A stretch of 44,065 bases of DNA from a virus: positions 1 to 44,065 of the IMG/VR virus record IMGVR_UViG_3300042471_001657; one strand, given 5' to 3'. Positions 38,250-44,065 of this stretch are shown piece by piece (the stretch's first letter is position 1; each line of letters begins with the position of its first letter). The notes under the pieces are model-generated. The model was not told the origin of the DNA, did no database searches, and worked only from the letters and a program-made list of their open reading frames with translations. Made by a program: the position numbers and the translations under genes.

Positions 38250-39503
38250 TTATATTAATCCTTTGATTCTGTCTATGTTTTCAAAGAGTCTCTTCCTCTT
38301 ATATGTATTTTCCTTGAAAATACTTTGAGCCATCATTCTTAATATTGGGTCTCCTTTTTCAATTTCCTGAGCATTGTCTGATTGGACTATAGAAAGTTCG
38401 TCTGATGGTATTTCGACTTGACCACCTTGTAAAGATTTGACTTTTATCGGATTACCCTTCTCATATGAAGCGATTACTTCTCCTACTAAGTCTCCTGTAC
38501 CCCAAACTTCTAATGATGGACATTGCGCTATTTCAGCAGCACCTATATTTTTTTTAAGTCCGTCTACAATACAACTGTATCTACCATTATTGAGTGTTTT
38601 CAAAGTGGCAGACATTCCATCTTCTAGGGATTGATAATTTTGGACACCATGAGAATTGAAAGTTGTTGAATTTGGAAGTTTCCATGTAGTATTGAATGGA
38701 TTAAATTTTCCACCTTGGCCTTCGGCCTGTCTCCAAGCTAATAAAAACTTTAAATTTTCGGGACTTACAGGGGCACCCAAGTTTTTGAGTAACTCTTCAT
38801 AAAAACTTTTATCTGTAATACTTAGTTCATCAAGTGTTACCTCATCTGTAGAAGTAACTTCAGGCTCTGTTTTTAGACTCGCGGTCATAACAGGAAGTTC
38901 ACCGGGTAATGAGGCGGCAATGGCAACATCTTTGTCAATAACGGGTTGTCCTTTGTATCTACCTTTTGTCTCGATAGGAACGAGCTTCACTAATTCTGAC
39001 CATGAGGATGAAAGGAATCCTGGATTTTGATAGCTATACCCATCATCTTTGCCATATTTGGAAATAATCCATTCCATGAATTCGATTATGGCATTTTTGT
39101 CACCGCTTACATCTAAACCAGCAGTTACTTGAGGTTCGCCAGGAAACAATTTGTAGTGAAAACTACTATCGGCGTGTACATCATCCAAATATCCGTTACC
39201 GTCTCTTTTAGCTATCAGATTTTCACTATTTTTGAGACCCATTTCATTGGCTTTGTTAATAACATCGATAGCAACATCCCTGTTTGTAAATCCAACATGA
39301 AGATGGTCCCAATGTTTTTTCCAAGTAATTCCAGCAATTTTCTTTCCACCGTCATACCCGTAACCTATTGGCCCACCCTTTTTTGTTGCGGGATTGTAAA
39401 CTAACTCATCAATACCGTATATATCAACTTGTTCAGACAGAACATTTTTGTGTGAAAGAATGGATTCGTAAAGTTTGAATATATCTTTTATTTCGTGATT
39501 CAT
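38250..39503 (-). CDS. Tagged muralytic protein: peptidase-like domain plus lysozyme-like domain
   Basis: 417 aa. The leader (MNHEIKDIFKLYESILSHKN, then VLSE and Q) fits the packaging tag. Residues about 40-185 carry HWDHLHVGFTN and HADSSFHYKLFPG, reminiscent of metal-binding His motifs of M15-type peptidases (weak). Residues about 250-355 match the lysozyme-like domain of many phage cell-wall hydrolases: LLAWRQAEGQGGKFNPFNTT, FNSHGVQNYQSLEDGMSATL, then NNGRYSCIVDGL. The extreme C-terminus, ENIDRIKGLI, resembles the EIERI-x-MG leader of other tagged proteins. It probably opens the cell wall during entry. Confidence 0.75.
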   Translation of the reverse strand: MNHEIKDIFKLYESILSHKNVLSEQVDIYGIDELVYNPATKKGGPIGYGYDGGKKIAGITWKKHWDHLHVGFTNRDVAIDVINKANEMGLKNSENLIAKRDGNGYLDDVHADSSFHYKLFPGEPQVTAGLDVSGDKNAIIEFMEWIISKYGKDDGYSYQNPGFLSSSWSELVKLVPIETKGRYKGQPVIDKDVAIAASLPGELPVMTASLKTEPEVTSTDEVTLDELSITDKSFYEELLKNLGAPVSPENLKFLLAWRQAEGQGGKFNPFNTTWKLPNSTTFNSHGVQNYQSLEDGMSATLKTLNNGRYSCIVDGLKKNIGAAEIAQCPSLEVWGTGDLVGEVIASYEKGNPIKVKSLQGGQVEIPSDELSIVQSDNAQEIEKGDPILRMMAQSIFKENTYKRKRLFENIDRIKGLI

Positions 39504-39507
39504 AATG

Positions 39508-39515
39508 AATAAATA
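39508..39515 (-). promoter_or_regulatory. TATTTATT box of the muralytic protein gene
   Basis: AATAAATA on the plus strand, 4 nt before the ATG at 39503. Confidence 0.5.
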
Positions 39516-39524
39516 TATTTGAAT

Positions 39525-39809
39525 TTATCTTTTGGTATAACTTAATCTTTTGATTTTTGGTTCAATAGATTTTTCTGTGGTCTTTTTATTTTTCTCTGTT
39601 GACTGAGTTTTAATTTTTTTTGGTTTGACCTTCCTTTTGAAGAAATCAGAGTCCCAAATAAAATCATTTGAGAAAAACAAAAAAATCCCAATAGTAGTTT
39701 CGAGGAGGATGTTTTTGAGAGATAATTGAATATTATCAATCAGAATAATAACAAGAAGAAATGTGATTGATAGTGTAAGTCCTTTCAGTATTTTTTTTGT
39801 ATCTATCAT
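39525..39809 (-). CDS. Small membrane protein with basic tail
   Basis: 94 aa from ATG 39809; the box TATTTATC (39814-39821) sits 4 nt upstream. Two hydrophobic helices (LTLSITFLLVIILIDNI and LLETTIGIFLFFSNDFIW) precede a highly basic tail (KRKVKPKKIKTQ, KIKRLSYTKR). No family recognised. Confidence 0.55.
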   Translation of the reverse strand: MIDTKKILKGLTLSITFLLVIILIDNIQLSLKNILLETTIGIFLFFSNDFIWDSDFFKRKVKPKKIKTQSTEKNKKTTEKSIEPKIKRLSYTKR

Positions 39810-39813
39810 AACA

Positions 39814-39821
39814 GATAAATA
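39814..39821 (-). promoter_or_regulatory. TATTTATC box of the gene at 39525-39809
   Basis: GATAAATA on the plus strand, 4 nt before ATG 39809. It chooses this start over the upstream one at 39824. Confidence 0.45.
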
Positions 39822-39838
39822 CAATGAAAAATGAAAGA

Positions 39839-39914
39839 TGGTCAGAGGTTGGTGGGAAAAACCTAAGGGCTAGCACCCGTTCACTGCTGCAGACAATTAC
39901 ACCAACTTGACCAC
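39839..39914 (-). other. tRNA-like folded element
   Basis: A 76-nt segment with a 7-bp terminal stem (minus sense TGGTCAA with CTGACCA) and a D-arm-like GTTGGTGTAATTG. The T-arm is abnormal (loop of 9 nt, no TTCGA) and there is no acceptable anticodon loop. It may be a decayed tRNA or an unrelated hairpin, since GATGGT/ACCATC and TTGGTG/CACCAA also pair. Confidence 0.35.
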
Positions 39915-39921
39915 CATCAGT

Positions 39922-40032
39922 TCAAAAATCAATATAATCACCGTATTGGTCCCAATCTTGACTGGAATTACTTTCCCAAGTGTTTTTACTTGGAGAGGTG
40001 TCATTTTTCTTCTTGAATTTTGTATTAATCAT
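39922..40032 (-). CDS. Small hypothetical protein (36 aa)
   Basis: The frame starts at ATG 40032 inside the end of the upstream gene and encodes MINTKFKKKNDTSPSKNTWE with an acidic Trp/Tyr-rich end (WDQYGDYIDF). An overlapping start of this kind suggests coupled translation. Short, so uncertain. Confidence 0.45.
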   Translation of the reverse strand: MINTKFKKKNDTSPSKNTWESNSSQDWDQYGDYIDF

Positions 40033-40213
40033 TCTTGAAATAGAACTGATTAATTTCTTTAATAGTAATTTCATCGTTTTTCCATTTTTTCCAAGTGTCG
40101 AAATCTTTTAGTTCTTCGAGAGTTTTTTCATGGACTAAGACATATCCTTCAGGGGCACAACCATTGTATCGATATTCGAAACCTTTTTCTTCAAGAAGTT
40201 TTTTTATGTCCAT
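40025..40213 (-). CDS. Small hypothetical protein
   Basis: 62 aa, MDIKKLLEEKGFEYRYNGCA then PEGYVLVHEKTLEELKDFDT. A compact helical protein with a beta hairpin. A clear host-type promoter lies upstream. No family recognised. Confidence 0.6.
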   Translation of the reverse strand: MDIKKLLEEKGFEYRYNGCAPEGYVLVHEKTLEELKDFDTWKKWKNDEITIKEINQFYFKND

Positions 40214-40229
40214 TTTTTTGAATCGAACG

Positions 40230-40259
40230 CAAATATAAACTATTTATTTGAAATAACAA
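40230..40259 (-). promoter_or_regulatory. Host-type sigma promoter of the gene at 40025-40213
   Basis: Minus sense: TTG (40257-40259), 19 nt, TATATTTG (40230-40237). An exact consensus match. Confidence 0.75.
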
Positions 40260-40295
40260 GTCCCAAAGACATAAATCTTAAATCCAAGTACATGG

Positions 40296-40523
40296 ATGAT
40301 GGTAAACAGAATAAGGGTTTGGAGAAAGACTTTTCAAGACAATCTTTCTCAGATTTTTTTAATGTTGGCATTATTTTTCAATCCATTTGGATTCGATGCC
40401 GTTCAGTATTCCCTGATATTACTGACAGGAAGTTTATGGAGAGCGAACTTCGTTTTGTATGGTATTGCGGGATTGTTCTTTGGATTATACATTTACTTTC
40501 GCAGGCTTTCTAAAGTGCCTTAA
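40296..40523 (+). CDS. Small two-span membrane protein
   Basis: 75 aa with helices IFLMLALFFNPFGFDAVQYS and FVLYGIAGLFFGLYIYF. The frame at 40292-40513 on the same strand is a shadow with no such structure. The last 14 nt overlap the gene on the other strand. No family recognised. Confidence 0.5.
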   Translation: MMVNRIRVWRKTFQDNLSQIFLMLALFFNPFGFDAVQYSLILLTGSLWRANFVLYGIAGLFFGLYIYFRRLSKVP

Positions 40524-41994
40524 GTTTCCCTTCTTTGAAAGCGTCGAAATTTGGACCTTTGGTCAGTATAAAATTTTTTCCGACCTTTCTGTAATCTAAA
40601 ATTCCCGCCATCTTCGCTGAGGCGAAAAACGATGAATATTGGCCCCTCAAGTCTCCAGACTTGTAAAGATGTTTACCATTTGGTCTTTTATATCTTATTT
40701 TTCCATCTTGATTTATTTTTTCAAAAACCCCTATATCCGTTAAAAAATCTAATTTTGTTCCTGTACTACCTGTACCCTGTTCGTCTAACCAATCTACAAG
40801 TTTTTTTATGAGTCCTTTGTTTTTCCCGAAAGTATAACCATAACTGAGTCTTCTAGGTGTCCAAACTGGACCTGAAATATTCCGAACAAATTTGATGAAC
40901 TCCGTATTTTGGCGTAATTTCCTTTCAACAGTACTAAACAAGTTTTTGATAAAAATATTTCTCATAACCTCTGGCTCATTGAAAAGTATCCTAGACGTAA
41001 ACTCATAACCCCACTTATAAAGTTCTAAGTCAAATTTAATATTCTCTTCGTCATCACTAAAACCCACTGAGGTGTACCAATTGTTGAAGTCTTTAATACC
41101 GTAGGAAACAAAAATATCATATTTATCAATCTCATCATCATCTAAGCTTATCGTCAACCTTCCAATTGCTCGTTCATCCATATCAGGAATAATTTCGAAA
41201 CCATCACATTGTAAACGTAATATCTTACCTGAGTTTTCGAAGTTTTCGTCAACATAAAATTCTGTATCATAAACACTGAATACTTCATCCAACATTTTGG
41301 TATTAGGTTGCCTTTTTTTTGCGTTACTAATCACAACAGCATCGTATAGGTCAGGGAAATATTCTTTGAATAATTCTACTTGTCCAACGTTCATTGCGTT
41401 GTCTTGTGCGTCCCACCATGTTTGATTCCCGTTTTCATCGAAATGAATGGCTACTTTATAATGTTTTTCTTTTTGAGTTCCTTTCTTTCTTATAATAAAA
41501 TAAAGGTCTTTTCTCCCACTTGTATATCTGTCGAAATGTCCTGAACCTCTTTGAGTTACACACCATTTAGTACCTGAGCCGTACTTACATGACGCTCCCT
41601 GAGTTTTTGGAACAATGACTAAAAAGTCATCGTCTTCGTAAATTTTTTCTGTTTGGTTTTCTAATTCTTTGTCCCTTTTTTTGTTTCTAACAAATTCTAC
41701 TAAACTTCTGAGTTCACTCAAAGAGTTATATTGATTAATGTCTTTTTTTGGGAATTGACTTGAATATTTATCAAAATCTTTAACCAATTCTACAACGTCT
41801 TCAATGTCATCCGTTGATGAGTTTGGTCGTAGGTTTTTTAAAACAAAATCTGTATACTTGTGATTGAAATCAATTAGGTCAGAAATACCAAGAATAAAAT
41901 CTAGAGTGTTGGGCCATTCTTTGAACTTATCTGTGTATTTTTTTTTCAGGTCTTCTTTTCTACCCTCCTTCAATAAAATATTGAAAAACTTCAT
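40510..41994 (-). CDS. Tagged YGxGTxWC-family protein (494 aa)
   Basis: The leader MKFFNILLKE followed by G fits the packaging tag. The central signature at about 130-205 is VIVPKTQGASCKYGSGTKWC, HFDRYTSGRKDLYFIIRKKG, HYKVAIHFDENGNQTWWDAQ. The protein at 10598-11590 has the same sequence order, so they are paralogues, but here 280 extra C-terminal residues follow. That part includes a winged-helix-looking stretch (LDFLTDIGVFEKINQDGKIR) and RKVGKNFILTKGPNF. Function unknown. Conserved Cys, Trp, Tyr and Asp suggest an enzyme or a nucleotide-binding fold. Confidence 0.7.
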   Translation of the reverse strand: MKFFNILLKEGRKEDLKKKYTDKFKEWPNTLDFILGISDLIDFNHKYTDFVLKNLRPNSSTDDIEDVVELVKDFDKYSSQFPKKDINQYNSLSELRSLVEFVRNKKRDKELENQTEKIYEDDDFLVIVPKTQGASCKYGSGTKWCVTQRGSGHFDRYTSGRKDLYFIIRKKGTQKEKHYKVAIHFDENGNQTWWDAQDNAMNVGQVELFKEYFPDLYDAVVISNAKKRQPNTKMLDEVFSVYDTEFYVDENFENSGKILRLQCDGFEIIPDMDERAIGRLTISLDDDEIDKYDIFVSYGIKDFNNWYTSVGFSDDEENIKFDLELYKWGYEFTSRILFNEPEVMRNIFIKNLFSTVERKLRQNTEFIKFVRNISGPVWTPRRLSYGYTFGKNKGLIKKLVDWLDEQGTGSTGTKLDFLTDIGVFEKINQDGKIRYKRPNGKHLYKSGDLRGQYSSFFASAKMAGILDYRKVGKNFILTKGPNFDAFKEGKLKAL

Positions 41995-41998
41995 ATGG

Positions 41999-42006
41999 TA
42001 TAAATA
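41999..42006 (-). promoter_or_regulatory. TATTTATA box of the gene at 40510-41994
   Basis: TATAAATA on the plus strand, 4 nt before the ATG, directly after the tRNA-Arg terminator. Confidence 0.5.
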
Positions 42007-42035
42007 TACAAAAAGGGAGATATAAATCTCCCTTT
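42007..42035 (-). terminator. Intrinsic terminator after tRNA-Arg
   Basis: AAAGGGAGA (42012-42020) with TCTCCCTTT (42027-42035), then a T-rich run on the minus strand. Confidence 0.8.
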
Positions 42036-42043
42036 GACAATGG

Positions 42044-42115
42044 TAGTCCCGAGAGGAATCGAACCTCTATGTACAGATTAGAAATCTGTCATTCTATCCG
42101 TTGAATTACGGGACC
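42044..42115 (-). tRNA. tRNA-Arg (UCU)
   Basis: Acceptor GGTCCCG/CGGGACT (first pair G-T), anticodon loop TTTCTAA, T-loop TTCGATT. The only minus-strand tRNA besides tRNA-Ser at 11632. Confidence 0.92.
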
Positions 42116-42121
42116 ATATTT

Positions 42122-42472
42122 TTACTTCCAGAACAATTGAATCAAAAGTATAACAAAACTTAGAGACAAACAAATTAAAGTTTTTGTTGTCATCGGTTCT
42201 TTCAATATTAGCCAAGCCATAATACTAAATACAATAACACCAATACTGAAACCAATAATACGATTTGGCCAAGTTTCTCCATTGTACAAGCTAACCATTT
42301 CTCGACTTGCTAAAATTACCATATACCCAACAGGGACACCAAGTAAAGTCATCAGAAATGGGTTGTTCTTAATCCATTTACTCCAAAGATGACCTTGGAG
42401 TTGATAGAAGGTGAATGCCTGAGAAAAAAGATAAACCGTGAGAATAAAAATTATCGACCCTAATTTGTTCAT
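42122..42472 (-). CDS. Multispan membrane protein
   Basis: 116 aa with four hydrophobic helices (SIIFILTVYLFSQAFTF, FLMTLLGVPVGYMVILA, IIGFSIGVIVFSIMAWLIL, ICLSLSFVILLIQLF). It lies just upstream of tRNA-Arg. A TATCTTTG box at 42480-42487 (minus sense) is a possible -7 element, but there is no -33 at the right distance. Family not recognised. Confidence 0.65.
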   Translation of the reverse strand: MNKLGSIIFILTVYLFSQAFTFYQLQGHLWSKWIKNNPFLMTLLGVPVGYMVILASREMVSLYNGETWPNRIIGFSIGVIVFSIMAWLILKEPMTTKTLICLSLSFVILLIQLFWK

Positions 42473-42500
42473 AGTGTAACAAAGATAGTAAATTTTTGTT

Positions 42501-42528
42501 ACAAAAAAAACCCTCTTTTGGAGGGTTT
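42501..42528 (-). terminator. Intrinsic terminator
   Basis: ACCCTC/GAGGGT stem in 42510-42527, followed on the minus strand by eight T. It ends the unit containing the genes at 42533-43097. Confidence 0.75.
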
Positions 42529-42532
42529 GAAT

Positions 42533-42748
42533 TTAACCATTCATTTCATTCAAAAAGTTATGGATAATTTCTTGTTTTTCGTCTTCGGTACCTTCTTCAT
42601 CATCCCACATAATTGAATCGGGGTCAGCGGACCAATCGTCCCACTCATCCCAATTTCCAATAACTGTGAATTTTTTTCCATCTTCAGTTTCGCCAGGAAA
42701 CCAAACAATTTTTGAAGTTACTTTCGGACTTTCGTAATCGATGAACAT
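42533..42748 (-). CDS. Small acidic protein
   Basis: 71 aa, very acidic (WDEWDDWSADPDSIMWDDEE), with an N-terminal strand MFIDYESPKVTSKIVW. It is 10 nt downstream of the DoxX-like gene. No family recognised. Confidence 0.6.
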   Translation of the reverse strand: MFIDYESPKVTSKIVWFPGETEDGKKFTVIGNWDEWDDWSADPDSIMWDDEEGTEDEKQEIIHNFLNEMNG

Positions 42749-42758
42749 AATATTGATT

Positions 42759-43097
42759 TTAGAGTGTTCTTAAAATATAACCTAAAACAGCCGTTAATCC
42801 AACTAACATAGGAAAATTAGTTTTAGCCCCACCCATCAAAGAAAGATGTAAAGCAACCGCTCCACTCATGAAACAGGCAATCAAAATCGCACCGTAAAGT
42901 GAGGTTACAGGAATCAACAAAAGAAGCGCTCCAAGTAATTCTCCAACACCTGTGTGAAGTCTATATTTTTCTAACTTCATGTAGGCAAAATTACCAACCA
43001 TTTCTTCAGTCCCACGTAATTTATCTACAGCTCCTTTTAAAAGAAACAAAGAGGTCATAACTGATAAGACCCAACCAATAATTGTAATAATACTCAT
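42759..43097 (-). CDS. DoxX-like membrane protein
   Basis: 112 aa with four helices: GWVLSVMTSLFLLKGAVDKL, GVGELLGALLLLIPVTSLYG, ILIACFMSGAVALHLSLMGG and MLVGLTAVLGYIL. The KYRLHTGVGELLGA and AHLxxG-like features match the DoxX-like (PF13564) family of small membrane proteins, some involved in redox or quinone processes. Why a phage carries it is unknown. Confidence 0.78.
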   Translation of the reverse strand: MSIITIIGWVLSVMTSLFLLKGAVDKLRGTEEMVGNFAYMKLEKYRLHTGVGELLGALLLLIPVTSLYGAILIACFMSGAVALHLSLMGGAKTNFPMLVGLTAVLGYILRTL

Positions 43098-43146
43098 AAT
43101 TTTAAATTTTAGATTAAAAATCTAAGTCAAATTATGGAAAGGTAAA

Positions 43147-43524
43147 TTATTGTTTTTTGTTGAAGGTTAACGAAATGTTACCGCCTTGTTCAAATTCGTT
43201 CCATGCTAAAAGAGTTTCACCACCATTTTGGGATTGAGTCCAAGATTTTCCATTTGCGACAGCAGTCATCTCGATTGTTTGGTCGTCATCTGCCATCCAT
43301 CCTCTGTCGACATATACCCCCGCCTCAGGACCGAATGAACAGTTTCCCTGCATGTACCATACATTTGGAGTAATCCAAAATAATAATGATTTGGTGTTAT
43401 GGACTTCTTCTGAAGACCAAGAAGTTTGTGTATTTGAACCGATGGTTGTATTACCGGGTCCTACACCGTCAATTGTTAAATTGTATTCGGTGTTATTAAC
43501 GATTGTTACATTTGCTTGCCACAT
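43147..43524 (-). CDS. Beta-sandwich protein, possibly aegerolysin-like
   Basis: 125 aa without signal peptide, made of strands: MWQANVTIVNNTEYNLTIDG, SLLFWITPNVWYMQGNCSFG, YVDRGWMADDDQTIEMTAVA, NISLTFNKKQ. The pattern of V-I-N-N start, Gly-rich turns and Trp-containing strands recalls small membrane-binding or pore-forming beta proteins such as aegerolysins. The resemblance is weak and offered only as an alternative. A TATTTATA box at 43534-43541 lies 9 nt upstream. Confidence 0.55.
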   Translation of the reverse strand: MWQANVTIVNNTEYNLTIDGVGPGNTTIGSNTQTSWSSEEVHNTKSLLFWITPNVWYMQGNCSFGPEAGVYVDRGWMADDDQTIEMTAVANGKSWTQSQNGGETLLAWNEFEQGGNISLTFNKKQ

Positions 43525-43533
43525 AGTTTTTTC

Positions 43534-43541
43534 TATAAATA
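43534..43541 (-). promoter_or_regulatory. TATTTATA box of the gene at 43147-43524
   Basis: TATAAATA on the plus strand, 9 nt before the ATG. Confidence 0.5.
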
Positions 43542-43543
43542 TG

Positions 43544-43569
43544 AAACCCTCACGGTTAGATGAGGGTTA
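43544..43569 (-). terminator. Hairpin, probable terminator
   Basis: AACCCTC (43545-43551) with GAGGGTT (43562-43568). Only a short T run follows on the minus strand. It lies after the small gene at 43573-43713. Confidence 0.5.
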
Positions 43570-43572
43570 AAT

Positions 43573-43713
43573 TCATTTATTTGACCATCCGTCTATTAAA
43601 CCTTGTTTGATATCTTTCCAATCAATTATCAAGTAGGTAATAACTATAACACACAGGATTGTCCATTTGTGTTTAAGAACGAGTGTTTTAATATCTTTTA
43701 GTAATTCTTTCAT
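43573..43713 (-). CDS. Small single-span membrane protein
   Basis: 46 aa, MKELLKDIKTLVLKHKWTIL then CVIVITYLIIDWKDI. One transmembrane helix. The ATG overlaps the stop of the PspC gene (ATGA), so it is coupled and likely acts with it. Confidence 0.6.
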   Translation of the reverse strand: MKELLKDIKTLVLKHKWTILCVIVITYLIIDWKDIKQGLIDGWSNK

Positions 43714-43913
43714 ATTTTTTGTCCTATAAGTGAGTTATCTTTAGGTATTACTAACCAAGCTAATAAATAAAAGAAAATAATTGGTACTGGTGCAAATATC
43801 AAAGCTAAAAATATCAATCTCCAAAGTGTAGAGTCTATATTTGTATACTCACCGAGTCCACCACAAATTCCTGCAATTTTTTTATCTATCTGACTTCTAA
43901 ATAATTTTCTCAT
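43710..43913 (-). CDS. PspC-domain membrane protein
   Basis: 67 aa. MRKLFRSQIDKKIAGICGGL followed by GEYTNIDSTLWRLIFLALIF is the complete PspC domain: a basic N-terminus, ICGGLGEY, and one strong hydrophobic helix ending LLAWLVIPKD. In bacteria PspC takes part in the envelope stress response. A phage copy might protect or modify the host inner membrane during infection. Confidence 0.88.
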   Translation of the reverse strand: MRKLFRSQIDKKIAGICGGLGEYTNIDSTLWRLIFLALIFAPVPIIFFYLLAWLVIPKDNSLIGQKI

Positions 43914-43931
43914 ATTGTCTTTTTTTATGTT

Positions 43932-44065
43932 TTATTTTTTTTTCTTTAGTTCACTCAGTGCGTTTACAGGAATAATTGTTCCTACAGGATATGAAGACCC
44001 CACAGGTGCCTGAGTTACAGATGTTTCACCTGGATGAGCTCGTAATGCTCTTCTCATCGGAAACG
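43932..44065 (-). CDS. C-terminal part of an unknown protein (runs off window)
   Basis: The frame is open from the right edge to TAA at 43932-43934. Visible residues include MRRALRAHPGETSVTQAPVG, then SSYPVGTIIPVNALSELKKK. An ATG at 44057 could be the start, giving about 41 aa, but the frame continues upstream. Its Pro/Val/Thr-rich look is unremarkable. Function unknown. Confidence 0.5.
   Translation of the reverse strand, partial: FPMRRALRAHPGETSVTQAPVGSSYPVGTIIPVNALSELKKKK

Noticed and set aside
40292-40513. 73-residue plus-strand frame
   Set aside because: Overlaps the better candidate at 40296-40523, which has two clear membrane helices.
1-44065. CRISPR array
   Set aside because: No regularly spaced direct repeats were seen on reading the window; repeats found are promoter octamers, tRNAs and hairpins.
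1-44065. Insertion sequence or integrase/attachment site
   Set aside because: No transposase or recombinase motifs were seen, and no tRNA 3'-end duplication suggesting an att site. The HNH gene at 30426 is the only possible mobile-type nuclease.

Overview
The window looks like part of a large tailed-phage genome (or closely related virus) that infects a member of the Bacteroidota, probably Flavobacteriia-like. The DNA is AT-rich and densely packed, with small genes in short strand-switching blocks, 16 tRNA genes, an endolysin, a second muralytic protein, a thymidylate synthase, ClpP, an HNH nuclease, 2OG-Fe(II) oxygenases and a PPK2 kinase. Three things point to the host. One exported protein ends in a type IX secretion sorting domain. 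At least six genes or operons carry a Bacteroidota-type promoter (TTG, 19-20 nt, TAnnTTTG). Start codons generally lack Shine-Dalgarno sequences. No capsid, tail, terminase or replication gene lies in the window, so the phage assignment rests on content and style rather than on a hallmark gene.

Layout. 1-7971 (minus): a lysis and envelope operon with two CsgG-like proteins, a T9SS-targeted cohesin/dockerin-like protein, a C-type-lectin protein with a dockerin-like segment, an Asn/Ser/Gly-rich outer-membrane-type protein, a holin-like membrane protein and a GH19 endolysin. 8027-13079: PPK2 and conserved hypothetical genes. 13076-14907 (minus): thymidylate synthase operon. 15011-25161: mostly large plus-strand putative virion proteins, interrupted by two minus-strand oxygenase genes. 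25216-30914 (minus): ClpP, two NodU-family carbamoyltransferases, small genes and HNH nuclease. 31149-37916 (plus): an AT-hook protein followed by 14 tRNAs interspersed with small genes and strikingly structured non-coding spacers. 37965-44065: a lipoprotein, a packaged-type muralytic protein, a YGxGTxWC-family protein, tRNA-Arg, and small membrane proteins (DoxX-like, PspC).

Two signals tie the window together. First, about 20 starts have a TATTTATA/T box a few to 16 nt upstream on the sense strand; this is the best candidate for the phage late promoter. Second, many of those genes begin with a short amphipathic N-terminal peptide ending in (L/I)xE followed by A, S, G, Q, E or N. This resembles the capsid-targeting peptides of T4 internal proteins that the prohead protease removes. 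Together they suggest a regulon of a dozen or more proteins (PPK2, an AT-hook DNA binder, a muralytic enzyme, 500-780 aa unknown proteins) packaged in the head and possibly delivered with the DNA. The host-type promoters instead serve metabolic and regulatory genes (thymidylate synthase, ClpP, HNH/carbamoyltransferase, tRNAs), a plausible early set. All function calls come from reading motifs; no database search was run.
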